The translations under genes were made by a program, and so were the position numbers. Below are positions 23,540-33,935 of a DNA stretch of 64,000 nt, one piece after another. The notes beneath the pieces are model-generated. The model was not told the origin of the DNA, ran no database searches, and saw only the letters and a program-made list of their open reading frames with translations. The DNA lies in assembly GCA_948099385.1 (NCBI GenBank), contig CANUEZ040000116.1, positions 14,109,501 through 14,173,500 of the forward strand, read 5' to 3'. Numbering within the stretch: the first letter of the stretch is position 1; each line of letters begins with the position of its first letter. This stretch comes from Fasciola hepatica (taxonomy: Eukaryota > Platyhelminthes > Trematoda > Plagiorchiida > Fasciolidae).

Positions 23540-24298
23540 CACTGCGCGACAAAAGTATCGTGACCTATTCTTTTTCTTACACTTTTCAGCCCTCGTATTT
23601 TTCTCACGAAATCACATCAGTCCAGAACGACCGAATGCACTGTAAGCCACACAGCGTACAAAATTTCAGAAAGAAATTATACACTATTTCCTAATTAGAG
23701 CAGAAAGTGTACAAAAACAAGGGTGACAAAAGTTTAGGACCCCCTAGTCCGGTGCTCTGTCCTATGGAAGATTATGCAGAACCTGAGGGACCCTGGAGCG
23801 TGGCAACAACAGGTTGATTAGTTCAGCCTGTGGATTTCGTGACTGACAAGGAACAAGATGGTATAATGGTCAGCCTGCCACCCAGATCTAAACACGATTG
23901 AGAAAATAAGGGGCATACCCGCTCTCCAGGTATAAAATGATTCCACGGTTTACCAGCTAAAGAACGAACTGATAATCGCCCTAAAGCGAGAAAGGGTGAA
24001 TAGTGACAAACAGACAATCACAGATCTCGTAAGAAGTATGTCGGGAAGATGTATCGGGTTTATCAGACAGAACGATGGTTGTGCACAGTTTCAAGTAGTA
24101 ATTATTATAGCCTAGCTGAGGGGGGTCCTATGCTTTTGTCACCGTCTTTGTTCGCATATTCCGATTTAATTAGCTCACAATATATTCTGCTTCGCAATGG
24201 ACATTCGCCCGTTCTCATCAGATGTGGTTTCGTTAGAGAATACCGAACCGGAAATACACGGAAAAACTAGGGCCGTCCTGTACTTTTGTTGTGCACTG
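23540..24298 (+). mobile_element. Internally deleted Tc1/mariner element with paired terminal repeats
   Basis: The left end is CACTGCGCGACAAAAGTATC after a TA. The right end, read on the other strand, is CAGTGCACAACAAAAGTACA and is also followed by TA (24299-24300), the Tc1/mariner target. Inside lies a second inverted pair. GGTGACAAAAGTTTAGGACC at about 23722 faces GGTGACAAAAGCATAGGACC on the other strand at about 24124-24143, with 21 of 23 bases alike. Inner and outer copies share GACAAAAGTA-like cores. This is the two-repeats-per-end (IR/DR) layout of some Tc1 families. Only the last part of the transposase remains between them, so it is a non-autonomous derivative. Confidence 0.8.
23840..24100 (+). 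pseudogene. Tc1/mariner transposase C-terminus
   Basis: Across two frames the plus strand reads FVTDKEQDGIM, then PDLNTIEKIRG (about 23890), YQLKNELIIALKRE (about 23955) and DLVRSMSGRCIGFIRQNDGC (about 24025-24085). These match the end of Tc1 transposases: the WPxxSPDLNPIExxWG block with the catalytic aspartate, the ELK helix, and the final LVxSMPxRCxxVI segment. It ends just before the inner right terminal repeat, as expected. At least two frame disruptions and a stop are present, and the N-terminal two thirds are deleted. Confidence 0.8.
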
Positions 24299-24682
24299 TA
24301 GTACGGATCATCACTTCTGAGGATCACATTCAGTAAACTCTACAAAGAAGTGACCGTGAAACTGTTCGCAGAAAAAGGTCAATCGACGTCAAAATCACTT
24401 TACCATCATATTCACTGACATAAAGCAAATAAAACTGTTTTTAGATACCTCATCTGCAGTGTATTTCAGTGGGGCACAACTCATCTGTTGTGAACTTGTA
24501 GACCTTTTCAGCATTGCCGTAAGCTTTCACGACCTAAAGAACAAATGTTTATAAACAACTAATTTTCATTAAATGAAGATAATAAGTTGCTAGATCTATT
24601 ACTCATCCTTTTTCTTTTCCATCGTATGATTCTTACTCTCAGTACGCTGAAAACCGCCTGTTAGAATAGCCTTAAATTACTA

Positions 24683-24752
24683 ATGACCGAATTGCTTGTC
24701 TCGGTATTATTGTATCACACTCGCCTTAATCAATACGTTCCATCACGTGAAT
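24683..24752 (+). repeat. Repeat C, copy 1
   Basis: It matches 26003-26075: TTGTCTCGGT, a TATxxCAC step, CCTTAA, and a GTTCC-ACGTGA end are shared in order. Copies are about 1.3 kb apart in the same orientation. The class is unknown. Confidence 0.4.
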
Positions 24753-25222
24753 TTCTGGGAAACACGAGGTGTACAGTAAAACGAGCTTACCAAACGTTTT
24801 TGGTCAGTTTATTACACCACGTGATTCTTAAAACAGAGAATAACAATCTTAGTTATCAACAGGGCCAGATAGGGTTTTTTCATAACTCATCTCGAATTGA
24901 TTCTAACCTAGTTACTAAGCACATTGTAAACGACGACAGTCGACCGTTGGAAGACATCAACGTTTTCCAATGTCAGACTTTTAATAATTACTCAATATTC
25001 CAGCTACGGCCAGGAGTTATTTGCGGCAATCCATTTGAGGTGTGGTGTACAATTTTTACAGGCCCTGAAAAACAACACTCCCGTGGAAAGATCTGTCCAT
25101 TTTTGTGCTCCAGATTTGCTGATTTATCCGTCTATTTTTTTTACAATTCCTATCCAGAAACGTTGTTTTCCTCCTCTGATAATAATCATTGTGGCATAAA
25201 CAATGTGCACATTTCAACCTGA
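24683..25222 (+). other. Unrecognised 179-codon open frame
   Basis: One of the longest open frames in the window. It starts inside repeat C (TELLVSVLL) and ends in CGINNVHIST. It includes IDSNLVTKHIVNDDSRPLED and a Cys/Phe-rich second half (FEVWCTIFTGPEKQ). No family is recognised, and splice-like edges or a promoter were not seen. It may be a decayed element or chance. I do not call it a gene. Confidence 0.25.
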
Positions 25223-26000
25223 TGCAACGAAATTATTCTGCATGTGGAGCGATTGGTTGGGACTGGTGTATTCGCTTTTCATTTCAAACACTCTTCCTTT
25301 TTCGAAATGAGTAGTATGTTGTCGGATCGGAAGACAGGATAAAAGTTTACCCCAGAAGTACGCGGCCGGTTTCGCAGTTGTTGCCGCTTATCAGGTACTC
25401 GATTCTCCTCTATCCAGTCATCTCCATACACGAGCATTTCACATATGGTTTACAGCTGTAATCTCATTTGAATCGTTAGGAACATGCATGGTGGAGGAGT
25501 CCATTTTCGGAATGATACAGTACTGCCTGATTCAAAAATCCATACATGGGTCCGTGTGTCCTCGTTCTGGGTGTTGGCCTTGTTAACCGACGAAATAATT
25601 TTGGATGAATCACTGTGTGATTCTAAAAATGGACTCTCTTTTCAAGCGCGCTCCATACGAATCGAATGGGATTAGAACTGTTAACTCTCCGTCTTTATTT
25701 CAACTCGTAGTACACACATCCGAGTTTTAAACCGTCGGAAGAACTGTGTCCCGCCTTGGTAAAAGACGGTGATCCACTGTCGTCCTCCCGAATAATGCCC
25801 CGGACCTTCCAAGGCCTTGGTTACCCCTTCCAATTTTGACCGTTATCGCCGAAGATTATCCAGATAAACTGATACGCTGTTGCCGTTACGGAGCACACCA
25901 TATGTAAAATAATCATGCAAAAGCATGAAGTAGAATAAATCTCTCAAGGTAGTCGGTGAGGGGAAAGATGGCCACAGGAAATTTTCAGTTTTCCTCTTCG
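25223..26000. other. No recognisable feature
   Basis: No open frame or repeat with recognisable relatives. The stretch lies between the 179-codon frame and repeat C copy 2. Confidence 0.4.
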
Positions 26001-26002
26001 AA

Positions 26003-26075
26003 CGAAACTGAGTTATTTGTCTCGGTTCTCCTAATCTATTGCACGTCGTCCTTAAAACCATGTTCCCACGTGATC
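26003..26075 (+). repeat. Repeat C, copy 2
   Basis: See 24683-24752. Here the translated frame reads TELFVSVLL against TELLVSVLL in copy 1, so the resemblance persists at protein level and the repeat may be a coding remnant. Confidence 0.4.
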
Positions 26076-26459
26076 AGTGTACACATTCATGAGAAGCAAA
26101 TCTGTAATGACAATGGTATTCTTCCTTTACGCACTGGAAAATTAGTAAGACGGAGACTTTGTTCATCTTGAGTGAATCCAGTTATACTCAGGTTGAACAA
26201 ATAACCATGGACTGGCCAGAACTATTCTGGTTATCGTACCTCATCATAGATTCTATCGGTTACAAAATATTAAGGCTATCGAGATATTCCGGCAATAGCT
26301 AGGATCGTGCAGATGGAGATGGGCGATTCTAGGAGGACAGTGGTCGCAACATACCATCATTTTCTGGTTTCTCTAACTAGTCAGAAGTTCAGTTTTACAT
26401 CCCCGAGTTAGTCCAATAGTCAGGATTTTTACTGTCCACTTTCAGGCGGAAGATTAGTC

Positions 26460-26960
26460 CATCTCAATCATCTTCTAGTGGCAATTTCCCTCCCTGGAAT
26501 ACAGTGTTCATCAGGGTAGTACGTCCCGGGGCTTTGAGCTTCATACTTCTCAAAAGTCGAAGCCCACTGAGTTTTGGTGATCCACTCGTAAAGATTGCCT
26601 TTATACATGACATACTGGACATCAAACTGCCATACTGCTGATTTGACGTTCCCAGCAGATTCCATTCCGTGCTAAAATATCTGTTCACCAGTACCGATAG
26701 CTTTCGCGTGTCTTCGGCCCTCGGTGACCACGCATCTGAATCATAAAGATGAACCGTCCTAACTGGGACAGCGGATGCTCGACCCTTGATGCATAAGCAG
26801 ATGACTCGTGGCCGCAGATGATTGATGATGGCGAAAATCAAACGCGCAGACAGTTCACGCAATAGAACTTAATTCACTGTCTGACCTCCATCAGAAATTC
26901 AACTGCATGTGTAACAATATCCATCCTCAAGGTCTCTTTTCTACCCCGCAGACCACGATT
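26460..26960 (-). pseudogene. RTE-like LINE, thumb region
   Basis: The 132-residue minus-strand frame (26862-26464) gives LSARLIFAIINHLRPRVICL, then IKGRASAVPVRTVHLYDSD, then WSPRAEDTRKLSVLVNRYF. These are the KARLAFANLRHLW, KGRVYCAAVRSVLLYG and PLRAEDxRKLxVFDxRCLR blocks of RTE ORF2. The last part (KLSGLRLLRSMKLKAPGRTT) fits the LRWLGHVLRMP block with small indels. Just upstream (about 26880-26920) the codons still resemble the preceding DG-V-DEI block. Neither RT core nor 3' tail is present. Truncated at both ends. Confidence 0.75.
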
Positions 26961-27479
26961 TTTTAGGTAGGAACAAAGCATTTTCTTCAACATCATTTTG
27001 CACTCCGACGATTCAAATCAGACACCGAACATTGCTCTGAAAAGTTTGCAACCTAAACGGGGACTTTGCTTGAAAGAACGACGCCACCCACGCATAATCA
27101 AGTCCCTGCATTCTTCCATTTGAGAAAAACCTAGTAGTAATATCCCGACGTGACTACAGTGTGGTCTTTGGTACCACGTTAATAACAAAGTCGAATGGAA
27201 AAACATGTCCAAACCTGGATTATGCAACATATATCTTGGTGAATTTATGCTGAATACGACCTCGAATTCGAACTCCACTTCTGTTATTCTTAAGAACAAA
27301 CAAAGCCACAGTATCGATAAAACAGTTGTTTAGAAAAGATACGCATCATTTTATCATCGCTCATTCTCGGTAAGAACTTGTAACTCGACAAACAGTTTGT
27401 TCTTAGCCACGTTTGCTTGGACACTCGTAAATTGGAATGGGGATAGGTATACAACTTCACGTATTGTCTTGCTAAGAGC
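26961..27479. other. No recognisable feature
   Basis: The stretch between the RTE thumb and the gypsy integrase tail. Minus-strand frames of 71-97 codons (27290-27647) are open but overlap the recognised plus-strand integrase and are shadows. Confidence 0.4.
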
Positions 27480-27800
27480 AAAAAAGAGAGCAGAACTGAC
27501 GTCAAGCAAACGATATGTGCCCGGTAAAAGGTGACTTCCTGTGCAATATTTTCGGTAAGTGGGTAGACAAAAACCCGCTTGAGAGGATAATGAAAAAGGG
27601 TTCGAAGGGTAAAATCGATCGAAAAATAGGTCCGTACTTTGTGACAAAACTGATCACCATTGGTAGGCCTTTAGATTATTTACTGCGTAAAATTGAAACT
27701 GAAATTCAAACCTGGGATCTCTTCGTGGCAGTAACAATTCGACGGGTGAGAGTAGGCCAAAAGACGTTCACACGAATACCGGGTCGTGAATGGTAATAAC
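27480..27800 (+). pseudogene. Ty3/gypsy integrase C-terminal fragment
   Basis: The frame 27515-27796 includes KGSKGKIDRKIGPYFVTKLI, then GRPLDYLLRKIETEIQTWDL and IRRVRVGQK. This is the integrase C-terminal GPY/F module: the KxSPKF-RK-GPY start, the YLLRRI strand, and the final HVDRLRxYxG-type strand, here degraded. A basic stretch before it (about 27470-27520) may be the linker from the catalytic core, which is absent. It differs from the gypsy copies at 2-4.8, 10.2 and 57-58 kb. Confidence 0.65.
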
Positions 27801-27925
27801 AAAAGGTGAAGGAGACCATCACTCTCGAACACTGAAGGATGAGTAACACACACGACTCAAATAAATGAGTAGATCAACCGGGAAAGGAGTGTTATCCCGT
27901 CAGGGTCAGGGATGATTGGCGATGA

Positions 27926-27930
<5 letters not shown>

Positions 27931-28022
<92 letters not shown>
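27931..28022 (+). repeat. Compound (TC)n(AC)n microsatellite
   Basis: TC repeats at 27931-27984 (27 units) pass directly into AC repeats to about 28022, followed by degenerate ACAA units. The junction has no spacer. The open frame across it (Ser-Leu then Thr-His repeats) is an artefact of the repeat. Confidence 0.97.
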
Positions 28023-28024
<2 letters not shown>

Positions 28025-28039
28025 ACACACACAAACAAA

Positions 28040-28595
28040 CACCAACGTGCATCGCACTGACTTTTCTTTTACATCGAACGAGTGGTTTCGACTAACCTGA
28101 TCTGGTGGGTGAACTCGCATTTGTGGTTTAATTATCGTTGTTGGGCCGTTTAATTTGGTCTAATTATATCTTATGTCCTATTGATATGTAATTGTTGTAA
28201 AGGACAGGTGTAATTTTGGTTTTGATGAATGACCAATCTGATCAGCATTGAGTTTTCGTATATTGCGGTAAAACAGTGACGTTACTCAACTTCTTCACAT
28301 CATACACATCTCAGTTAGACGCGGATAGTCCAAGATCACTGTTACCGAAAATTCCGTTTTCAAATCTTCCCGTCGCGAGCCAGAAGCGCAGTGACCAGTC
28401 GGGACACAAGGTCAGTGGCTGAAAGGAGGACTACAACGGTGCGATAGACGAACTAACCGCTCATCACTATAGATCCCTCACAACTGACGACCACACTGGC
28501 ACTTAACCGAAAATCATGTCACGACAATCACGAACTTGTGTGCCCTGGTTTCAAACTATAGTCCACTTACCCGATCGTAAAGAATAGACGTATCG
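28040..28595. other. No recognisable feature
   Basis: AT-rich sequence between the compound microsatellite and the RTE tail. It may include the untranslated end of the gypsy fragment. Confidence 0.4.
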
Positions 28596-28599
28596 TTCT

Positions 28600-29060
28600 C
28601 GACTGTGAAGAATAATTGAAAGAAATAGGGCAGGTGAATCGGACGGAAATGTAAGCAATCATCAGTATTAGGGAAACGTTTATCTGCAATGCCGAAGCTA
28701 GATACAGGGTGTTGGGAACTACAGACCGGTCTGGAACAAATAATGAATATAAACAGGTTAAGGTGGCTGGGACGTTTTACGTATACACTCCAACAGACTT
28801 TCTCGGAGTATGCTGTTCCCCGGGGCACATGGTGGCAGGAAGGTAGGTCGAGGTGCTGAGTCCGTGACCTCGTAAAAAGGAATGAGAATCTTGACCAGTG
28901 AACTTGGCCAGGTAGGACGTGTCAGACTTCCGAGTTGGAATCGACAAGGCTTACCTACCAGGTGGATGCAAATAGTGAGTGACACGGCTAGACGTCGCGA
29001 CCGATGGCGTAGTTGCATTCAATCTCTTTTTTTCTTCAAGACTTCCGCTAAAGACTTAGT
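28600..29060 (+). pseudogene. RTE-like LINE, C-terminal end
   Basis: The plus strand reads NINRLRWLGRFTYTLQQTF (about 28745-28800), then AVPRGTWWQEGRSRC, then a frame change to ILTSELGQVGRVRLPSWNRQ (about 28885-28945) and SDTARRRDRWRSCIQSLF (about 28977-29030). These are the RLRWLGHVLRMP block, the G-GW-K-RGGQ segment and the VGR-RLPGW...DRW-SCIQSL end of RTE ORF2. It is truncated on the 5' side near 28600. The tail matches the copy at 8200-8895 at nucleotide level around CGATGGCGTAGTTGCATTC. Confidence 0.8.
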
Positions 29061-29535
29061 TTTCTCTTCCCCACTTTACGCTTCTAATCATTTTGCCCTA
29101 GACTCGACTATGTGCGAAGGTAACAGCCCAAACCGGAAGGCAAAAGTGCTATATTGGTGGTTGAATGAGATGAACTGAATCGAGTTCTGTCATGCATCGT
29201 GCGCATTTCAAGTTCGATTTCCACCCGTGACATCAGTTATACCGATAGCGAACGAACTAGCAAGATATATTATTCTGCTCGGAACTTGTTTGTAGCTGAC
29301 TGTGTATGGAATGACCAAACTGTCAGTTGTCTAATTGTCTCAACTGTTGCTTCCTTGTTTCCCATTTGTGCGAAACATTGATTCATAATATTGAACCATT
29401 TAATCAGAAAATATTATATCGTCATTCTGCCCGTTTGGTGAGAACATAAAGACGAACTTCCGTTGCCGACCCGGTCCTGTCAAGTGGAATGGAACTGAGA
29501 AGAATACAAATCAAACGAGGGAAATGGTGACAGGT
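29061..29535. other. No recognisable feature
   Basis: Probable LINE 3' untranslated region at its start, then unassigned sequence up to a GT microsatellite. Confidence 0.4.
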
Positions 29536-29536
29536 T

Positions 29537-29539
<3 letters not shown>

Positions 29540-29573
<34 letters not shown>
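29540..29573 (+). repeat. (GT)n microsatellite
   Basis: About 17 units of GT without interruption. Confidence 0.97.
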
Positions 29574-29575
<2 letters not shown>

Positions 29576-29929
29576 TTGTACGTGTGAGAAAAGTTGTGGT
29601 CCAGTAAAAGACTGCCCAGTCTAACTCGAACTGTGGATAGTATATGTCAAAAATGAGGGGCGTGGTCTGTTCACTTCTCTTAAAAGATCGATATTCAGTA
29701 ACATTTTTCTTCGAATTATCCTTAGTGGTGCTATGAAATGACTATTTTAAAACCAAACACTTCTACTTAGTTATCTTTTTTTTATCCAGACCATTGGATG
29801 AAAGCGTTCACTTACTCACTCACGAAGCTAGTTCATTCCTTCAAAAAGCCACACACTCACCAAGTGAACTAGCCCAAACTCACCCGATCGATTAACCAGT
29901 CAGCCAGTCAAGGGAGCAAAAATCTTGGC

Positions 29930-30110
29930 GGATACTGTACCTGAACACCAGTAGCTGACTTACGCGTCTTGTGAACAGAGGTTTCGATGAATTAGGCACA
30001 GATGGCTCAAGCTGAGGATTCGATATGTTTCCTCTTTGTTCTTCTCAGAATAGGATCATACTACTAAAGCTTATATTTAGAATTTTTAATCGATCCTCTT
30101 GCCACCCAAG
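29930..30110 (+). repeat. Repeat B, copy 1
   Basis: It aligns with 47890-48055 in the same orientation. Shared marks are GAACACCAGTAG, a GTG-AACAGA step, TTT-GATxAAxT, and AxATTTAGxATTTTxAAT at the end. Both copies are preceded by runs of short CCAxxCAGTCxA-like units. Identity looks like roughly two thirds by eye. The class is unknown. Confidence 0.45.
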
Positions 30111-32110
30111 ACGATTCCAAACTCGAAGCCAGCAGTGGCTGTGAATCAAATTACTCAAGTCACTTCTAGGGTTCAGTCCCTCAGATACCTATGACTCCCA
30201 GCTTTTGGATAAAGAGTACATTTGCCAATCCTGGTAAGTCGAAGTTCGACGCAATTCTCAAATGACAACTAGCCCACAAAAGCTAAAGGTTAGAGAATTA
30301 TTGTACAGTTCGTTATCGCTACTTCTCTGGTGCAAAAACGACTCTGAGATCTACTGTGTGGTCATTATTTCCTGTAAAAAGCTCTGACTTTTCTCTGAGA
30401 CTTACCAAGCCGTTTGTGGCACGTCAGTTTCTTAAACCCATACTGTCTTCCTGTCAAAGACAGTTCACGATATTTTCATAGTATACTGTCAGAGGAAGAA
30501 AAAAGGGATTCCCTTACGTTTGACTATGCGGAAACTTTGGTCAAACAGATAGACTATGGATGCCCTCATTATAATCTGTCATGGAACATTTCGCTGTCAA
30601 GTGCCTCCTGGAATAATCAGATTGAGGGCATCCGATGTGCAAGTCATGAGCTTTTTCCCGATCTGTTACAAAATCACCTTGAAGAATTATAATACCATGA
30701 CTTCCATGAATATCACGTTCAGGCGAATTCATAGGCGTCGTTCGTAGACGCAGGCTTGGTTGGTTGTACAAGCTTACGGCTTTCGTATCACAAGTCTCCA
30801 ATCTAAAGATGTGGAAAGGCGTTTTCGTAGCAGACCGTCTTGAACATACCACATTTAGTATGTGACCATTCCCTCTAGGTGAATGCACAGTATCTATCAC
30901 TGAAGTCTTTGAAAACATAGTCGTCTACGGTCGTAAGTATGCAGTAAACACCCTGTGATCATTTTGCTTCCTACTAACAAGCAATACGATAAATCTCATT
31001 TGGACCAATCACCGTTCAGTTGTTCAGTTGCCATCCATACATTTTCATAAGCGAACCGAAAGATCTTGCGCCTAAGGCTCATCTTAATGTCATCTTAGAT
31101 ACTGATTATCACAGTGTGCATGTCACGCGCGCTTGGCCTGTCTCCATATCTCGAGACAGTGCTTTACAAGCTTGTGTCTACCAATCACATTGTCCATGAA
31201 TCATTAACTGTTAGCTTACTTTTTTCTGTACACATTTCACGTTTTAAAAAACGCCTTTTTTGTATACTTAAACCCACAAGTTCCCATGCCAATTCCCGTA
31301 TCTTCTGATCTCATTTCGAGCGATCCGATCACTAAAGTTTCTCCACGAAAATTTGAATATAGGACGTGAGTTCGAAAGAGCCAGCCCCGTGTTGTTCAGC
31401 GGGTTATTGAACTTGGTTACGTGGTTTAAATTCTGCTAATGCTGTCGGCTCAACTGCAGCTGAGCGGAGAACAAAACCCTAGGATGAAATAGTCGTATCT
31501 TTTTTAAATGTCGAGAGCCGCACTCGGCTGCATCGGATGGGCTTACCACTACCGTATTAACTCTAATTTAATCGGCGATTTTTCTGATAGTAACACAAAT
31601 TCTGTCTTTGAATTATTCATAGTGAAATTCATGCACTCCCAGAAATGTCAGTTGCATGCTACTGATCTTCCCCAAATAAAAAATTTGATATCACGAGTCC
31701 TTCCATCATTCAACAAGCTGGAAATGCAGACATATCCGGAAGGTCAGAGAATAACCATTAGGACGATATGCAGACTATTGTGATCTTTATCTAAAGGTCC
31801 ATTTGAATTGCTTCTGTTCGTTATCCAACAGCGGAACAATATTTTATAAAAGGGAATACTGTCCGATTAAAGCAACCAATGGGGCTATTTGGTAAGTGCG
31901 GGAGAAGATGAAGGCCAAGGGAAAACTGCGAATTCCAGAATTTTTGAAGCATAACTCACTATCGACTAGGACCTTTTTGGAAGATGTGGATAAGAACAGA
32001 CTGGCAAAAACCAGTTGTCGTCTGAAAGGGGTTCGTCGTGGACCGGTTTTCCGGTTGGTGGAAAGCTGATTTTATTCACTGAAAAAGGACTGTATTACGA
32101 ATCACCCGAG
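30111..32110. other. About 2 kb without recognisable features
   Basis: A 125-residue minus-strand frame (30918-30541) and a 92-residue plus-strand frame (30414-30692) overlap. Another frame of 91 codons lies at 31508-31783. None resembles a known family and none has convincing splice edges. Confidence 0.35.
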
Positions 32111-32114
32111 GGTG

Positions 32115-32176
32115 ACAGAGAGAGAGAGAGAGAGAGTGAGAGAGAGAGAGAGAGAGAAAGAGAGTGAGAGAGAGAG
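32115..32176 (+). repeat. (GA)n microsatellite, interrupted
   Basis: GA units with a few GAGTGA and AAAG interruptions. Overlapping frames (32076-32486 on the minus strand) gain their Ser-Leu repeats from this tract. Confidence 0.95.
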
Positions 32177-33065
32177 CATGACCTTGGTGTCCTTCACTTG
32201 GGTGCAAGAGTTTGTCAAGAGTCAACAACTCCCAGCCATAACATGATTGTCCATAACCTGCTAGTCTCATCGGATATATACTGTTTTGAGTGTTCGAAGT
32301 CGCAACATGCCATTCCAACAAATCATACGGTGAAAGTGCGGAGCTCGGTTGGCACAAGCGAAAGACTCTCGAATGGAGTGCTTTTCCAAGAATGGATCTG
32401 ACTATTGAGTTCATATTTCTATGGGTATCGGTGGACAGTGTTGAGTATAGGATAATAGAAGCAGTGTTCTTCCGTCGGGGTTGCACGTGGGGGTGGCAAT
32501 GTATGTCTGAGTGGGTCAGAATTTGTATTTATACTTGCATCTGACCATAATTATGCTTAGCCAGACGTCCGCATTTCAGCCCAAAACGACTTTCACTTAG
32601 AAGCTCATCGAATCAACGGGATGAAGAAAGAAAGTTTACTTATGAAAACCGCCACTTAATTCAGCGGGTACCCGTGCCCGGTTTGTGAGCATTTGGGCCA
32701 GACTAGGAACGGTAGTGGTTTTGTTTATGTTAGTGAGAGAGTAGGTCGATCGAAAATGTAGACGAGTAGAAGGGAGAGAGTTACATTTGGATAGACCACC
32801 GTGTGAAGTGTGAGTGCGGTCTGCAAGGATCTTGTAAGCAAACTTTCCACGTGTCCAGGTGTAATTTGCACAATTTATCAGATAATTCAGTTAAGGCTAT
32901 GAAAGATACGCCAGTGAAAATGGAGGGATATCAACGAAGAGTTTTGAGTTATTTCTTCAGTATACCAGCAAAAATAACAGGGGAACGGTAAAGTAGAACA
33001 GAGAAAACATATTGATGAACGAGAAGGGAAATAACACGATTTAACACTATAATGTCTGGGCTTTC
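32177..33065. other. No recognisable feature
   Basis: No transposon block or exon-like frame. The right end may hold the 3' part of the minus-strand LINE that follows. Confidence 0.4.
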
Positions 33066-33069
33066 GGAT

Positions 33070-33935
33070 TTGGCAAGATATTCAGCATATTTTATTCCAC
33101 CAGTTCAAAAGGTGAGATGACTTCTTCAAATGCGCTTCGGTGGTGATTCCTAAGTATTTGACAGAACCCACTCTAGCTAGTGGTTCTGTGGAAATGACAC
33201 ATGGATCAAAAGGATAAGCCAAAGGCCAAGTAAGCATTTGAAGCACCTAGACAGATTTAAAATACACCGAATCGAACAGAGAAATCATAAATATGAGACA
33301 GAATACTGGAAAAATCACTGAAGTCCTGGGTAACAGAAACAGCTTGACAAAGAGTCATATCATAGGCATTTTTAAATAAATGTGCTAGAGAATTGGGTGG
33401 AAGGCCACTAACTCCGGTGGAAAATAAATAAGAGTTCAGGACAGTTCCCTGAAGCACTTCTGAATTATTCATCAAGGGTTTGGATGTTTTAAAACCTAGC
33501 CATGTGCACTGAGTTCTGCTGGTAAAACAATCAGACAACAGTGCTAATAAAAGTGCAGGACAGCCGAAAGCTTCCAGTTTACGGAGGAGAATAGACCGCA
33601 GAATAGATTCAAAAGCGGATGAGTGGTCTAGAAGAGGGCATCTCACAGACTTCGCCGATCCATCCAAGGGTTTGGTTGTTCGATGGACTAGGGAAGCGAT
33701 AGCATCCACGGTGGACCTGCTCGGTTTATAGGCGAATCGTAAGTGGTCATCGGGAAAGTTTCTAGAAAAATTCAAACTCCTAATAATGGCACGCTCTCTA
33801 AGTTTAGGACCAGATGAAGTTAGAGCAACTGGAAGAAAGAGTTTGGGTATGATGCCAGAACTACAAGGTCTGGGTATAGGAACACTAGTGACTGGTCTCC
33901 AGCACTCGGAGGTAGAGTATGAGCACAAAGAATGA
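33070..33935 (-). pseudogene. CR1-like LINE reverse transcriptase
   Basis: The longest frame in the window (223 residues, 33928-33257) covers most of an RT. WRPVTSVPIPRP and IIPKLFLPVALTSS are the fingers. LRFAYKPSRSTVDAIASLVH follows. LDHSSAFESI is motif A (DYSSAFDSI type, with one of its aspartates kept). SDCFTSRTQCTWLGFKTSKP follows. NSEVLQGTVLNSYLF is motif B (GVLQGTVLSPYLF type). Motif C lies at 33350-33382 and reads KNAYDMTLC, a broken form of the YADD box. Beyond a frame change, PLARVGSVKYLGIT (about 33140-33190) is the thumb. A fairly young relic, judging from the long open frame. Confidence 0.92.

Noticed and set aside
26468..26665. A second minus-strand frame with exon-like composition (QFDVQYVMYKGNLYEW and on)
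   Set aside because: The other frame over the same bases continues the RTE thumb region (LRLLRSMK, GRTTLMNTVF), so the open stretch is explained by frameshifts within the LINE.
27912..28100. Open frame of Ser-Leu then Thr-His repeats
   Set aside because: Product of the TC/AC microsatellite.
32076..32486. 136-codon minus-strand frame
   Set aside because: Its second half is the GA microsatellite and the first half has no recognisable motif or splice edges.
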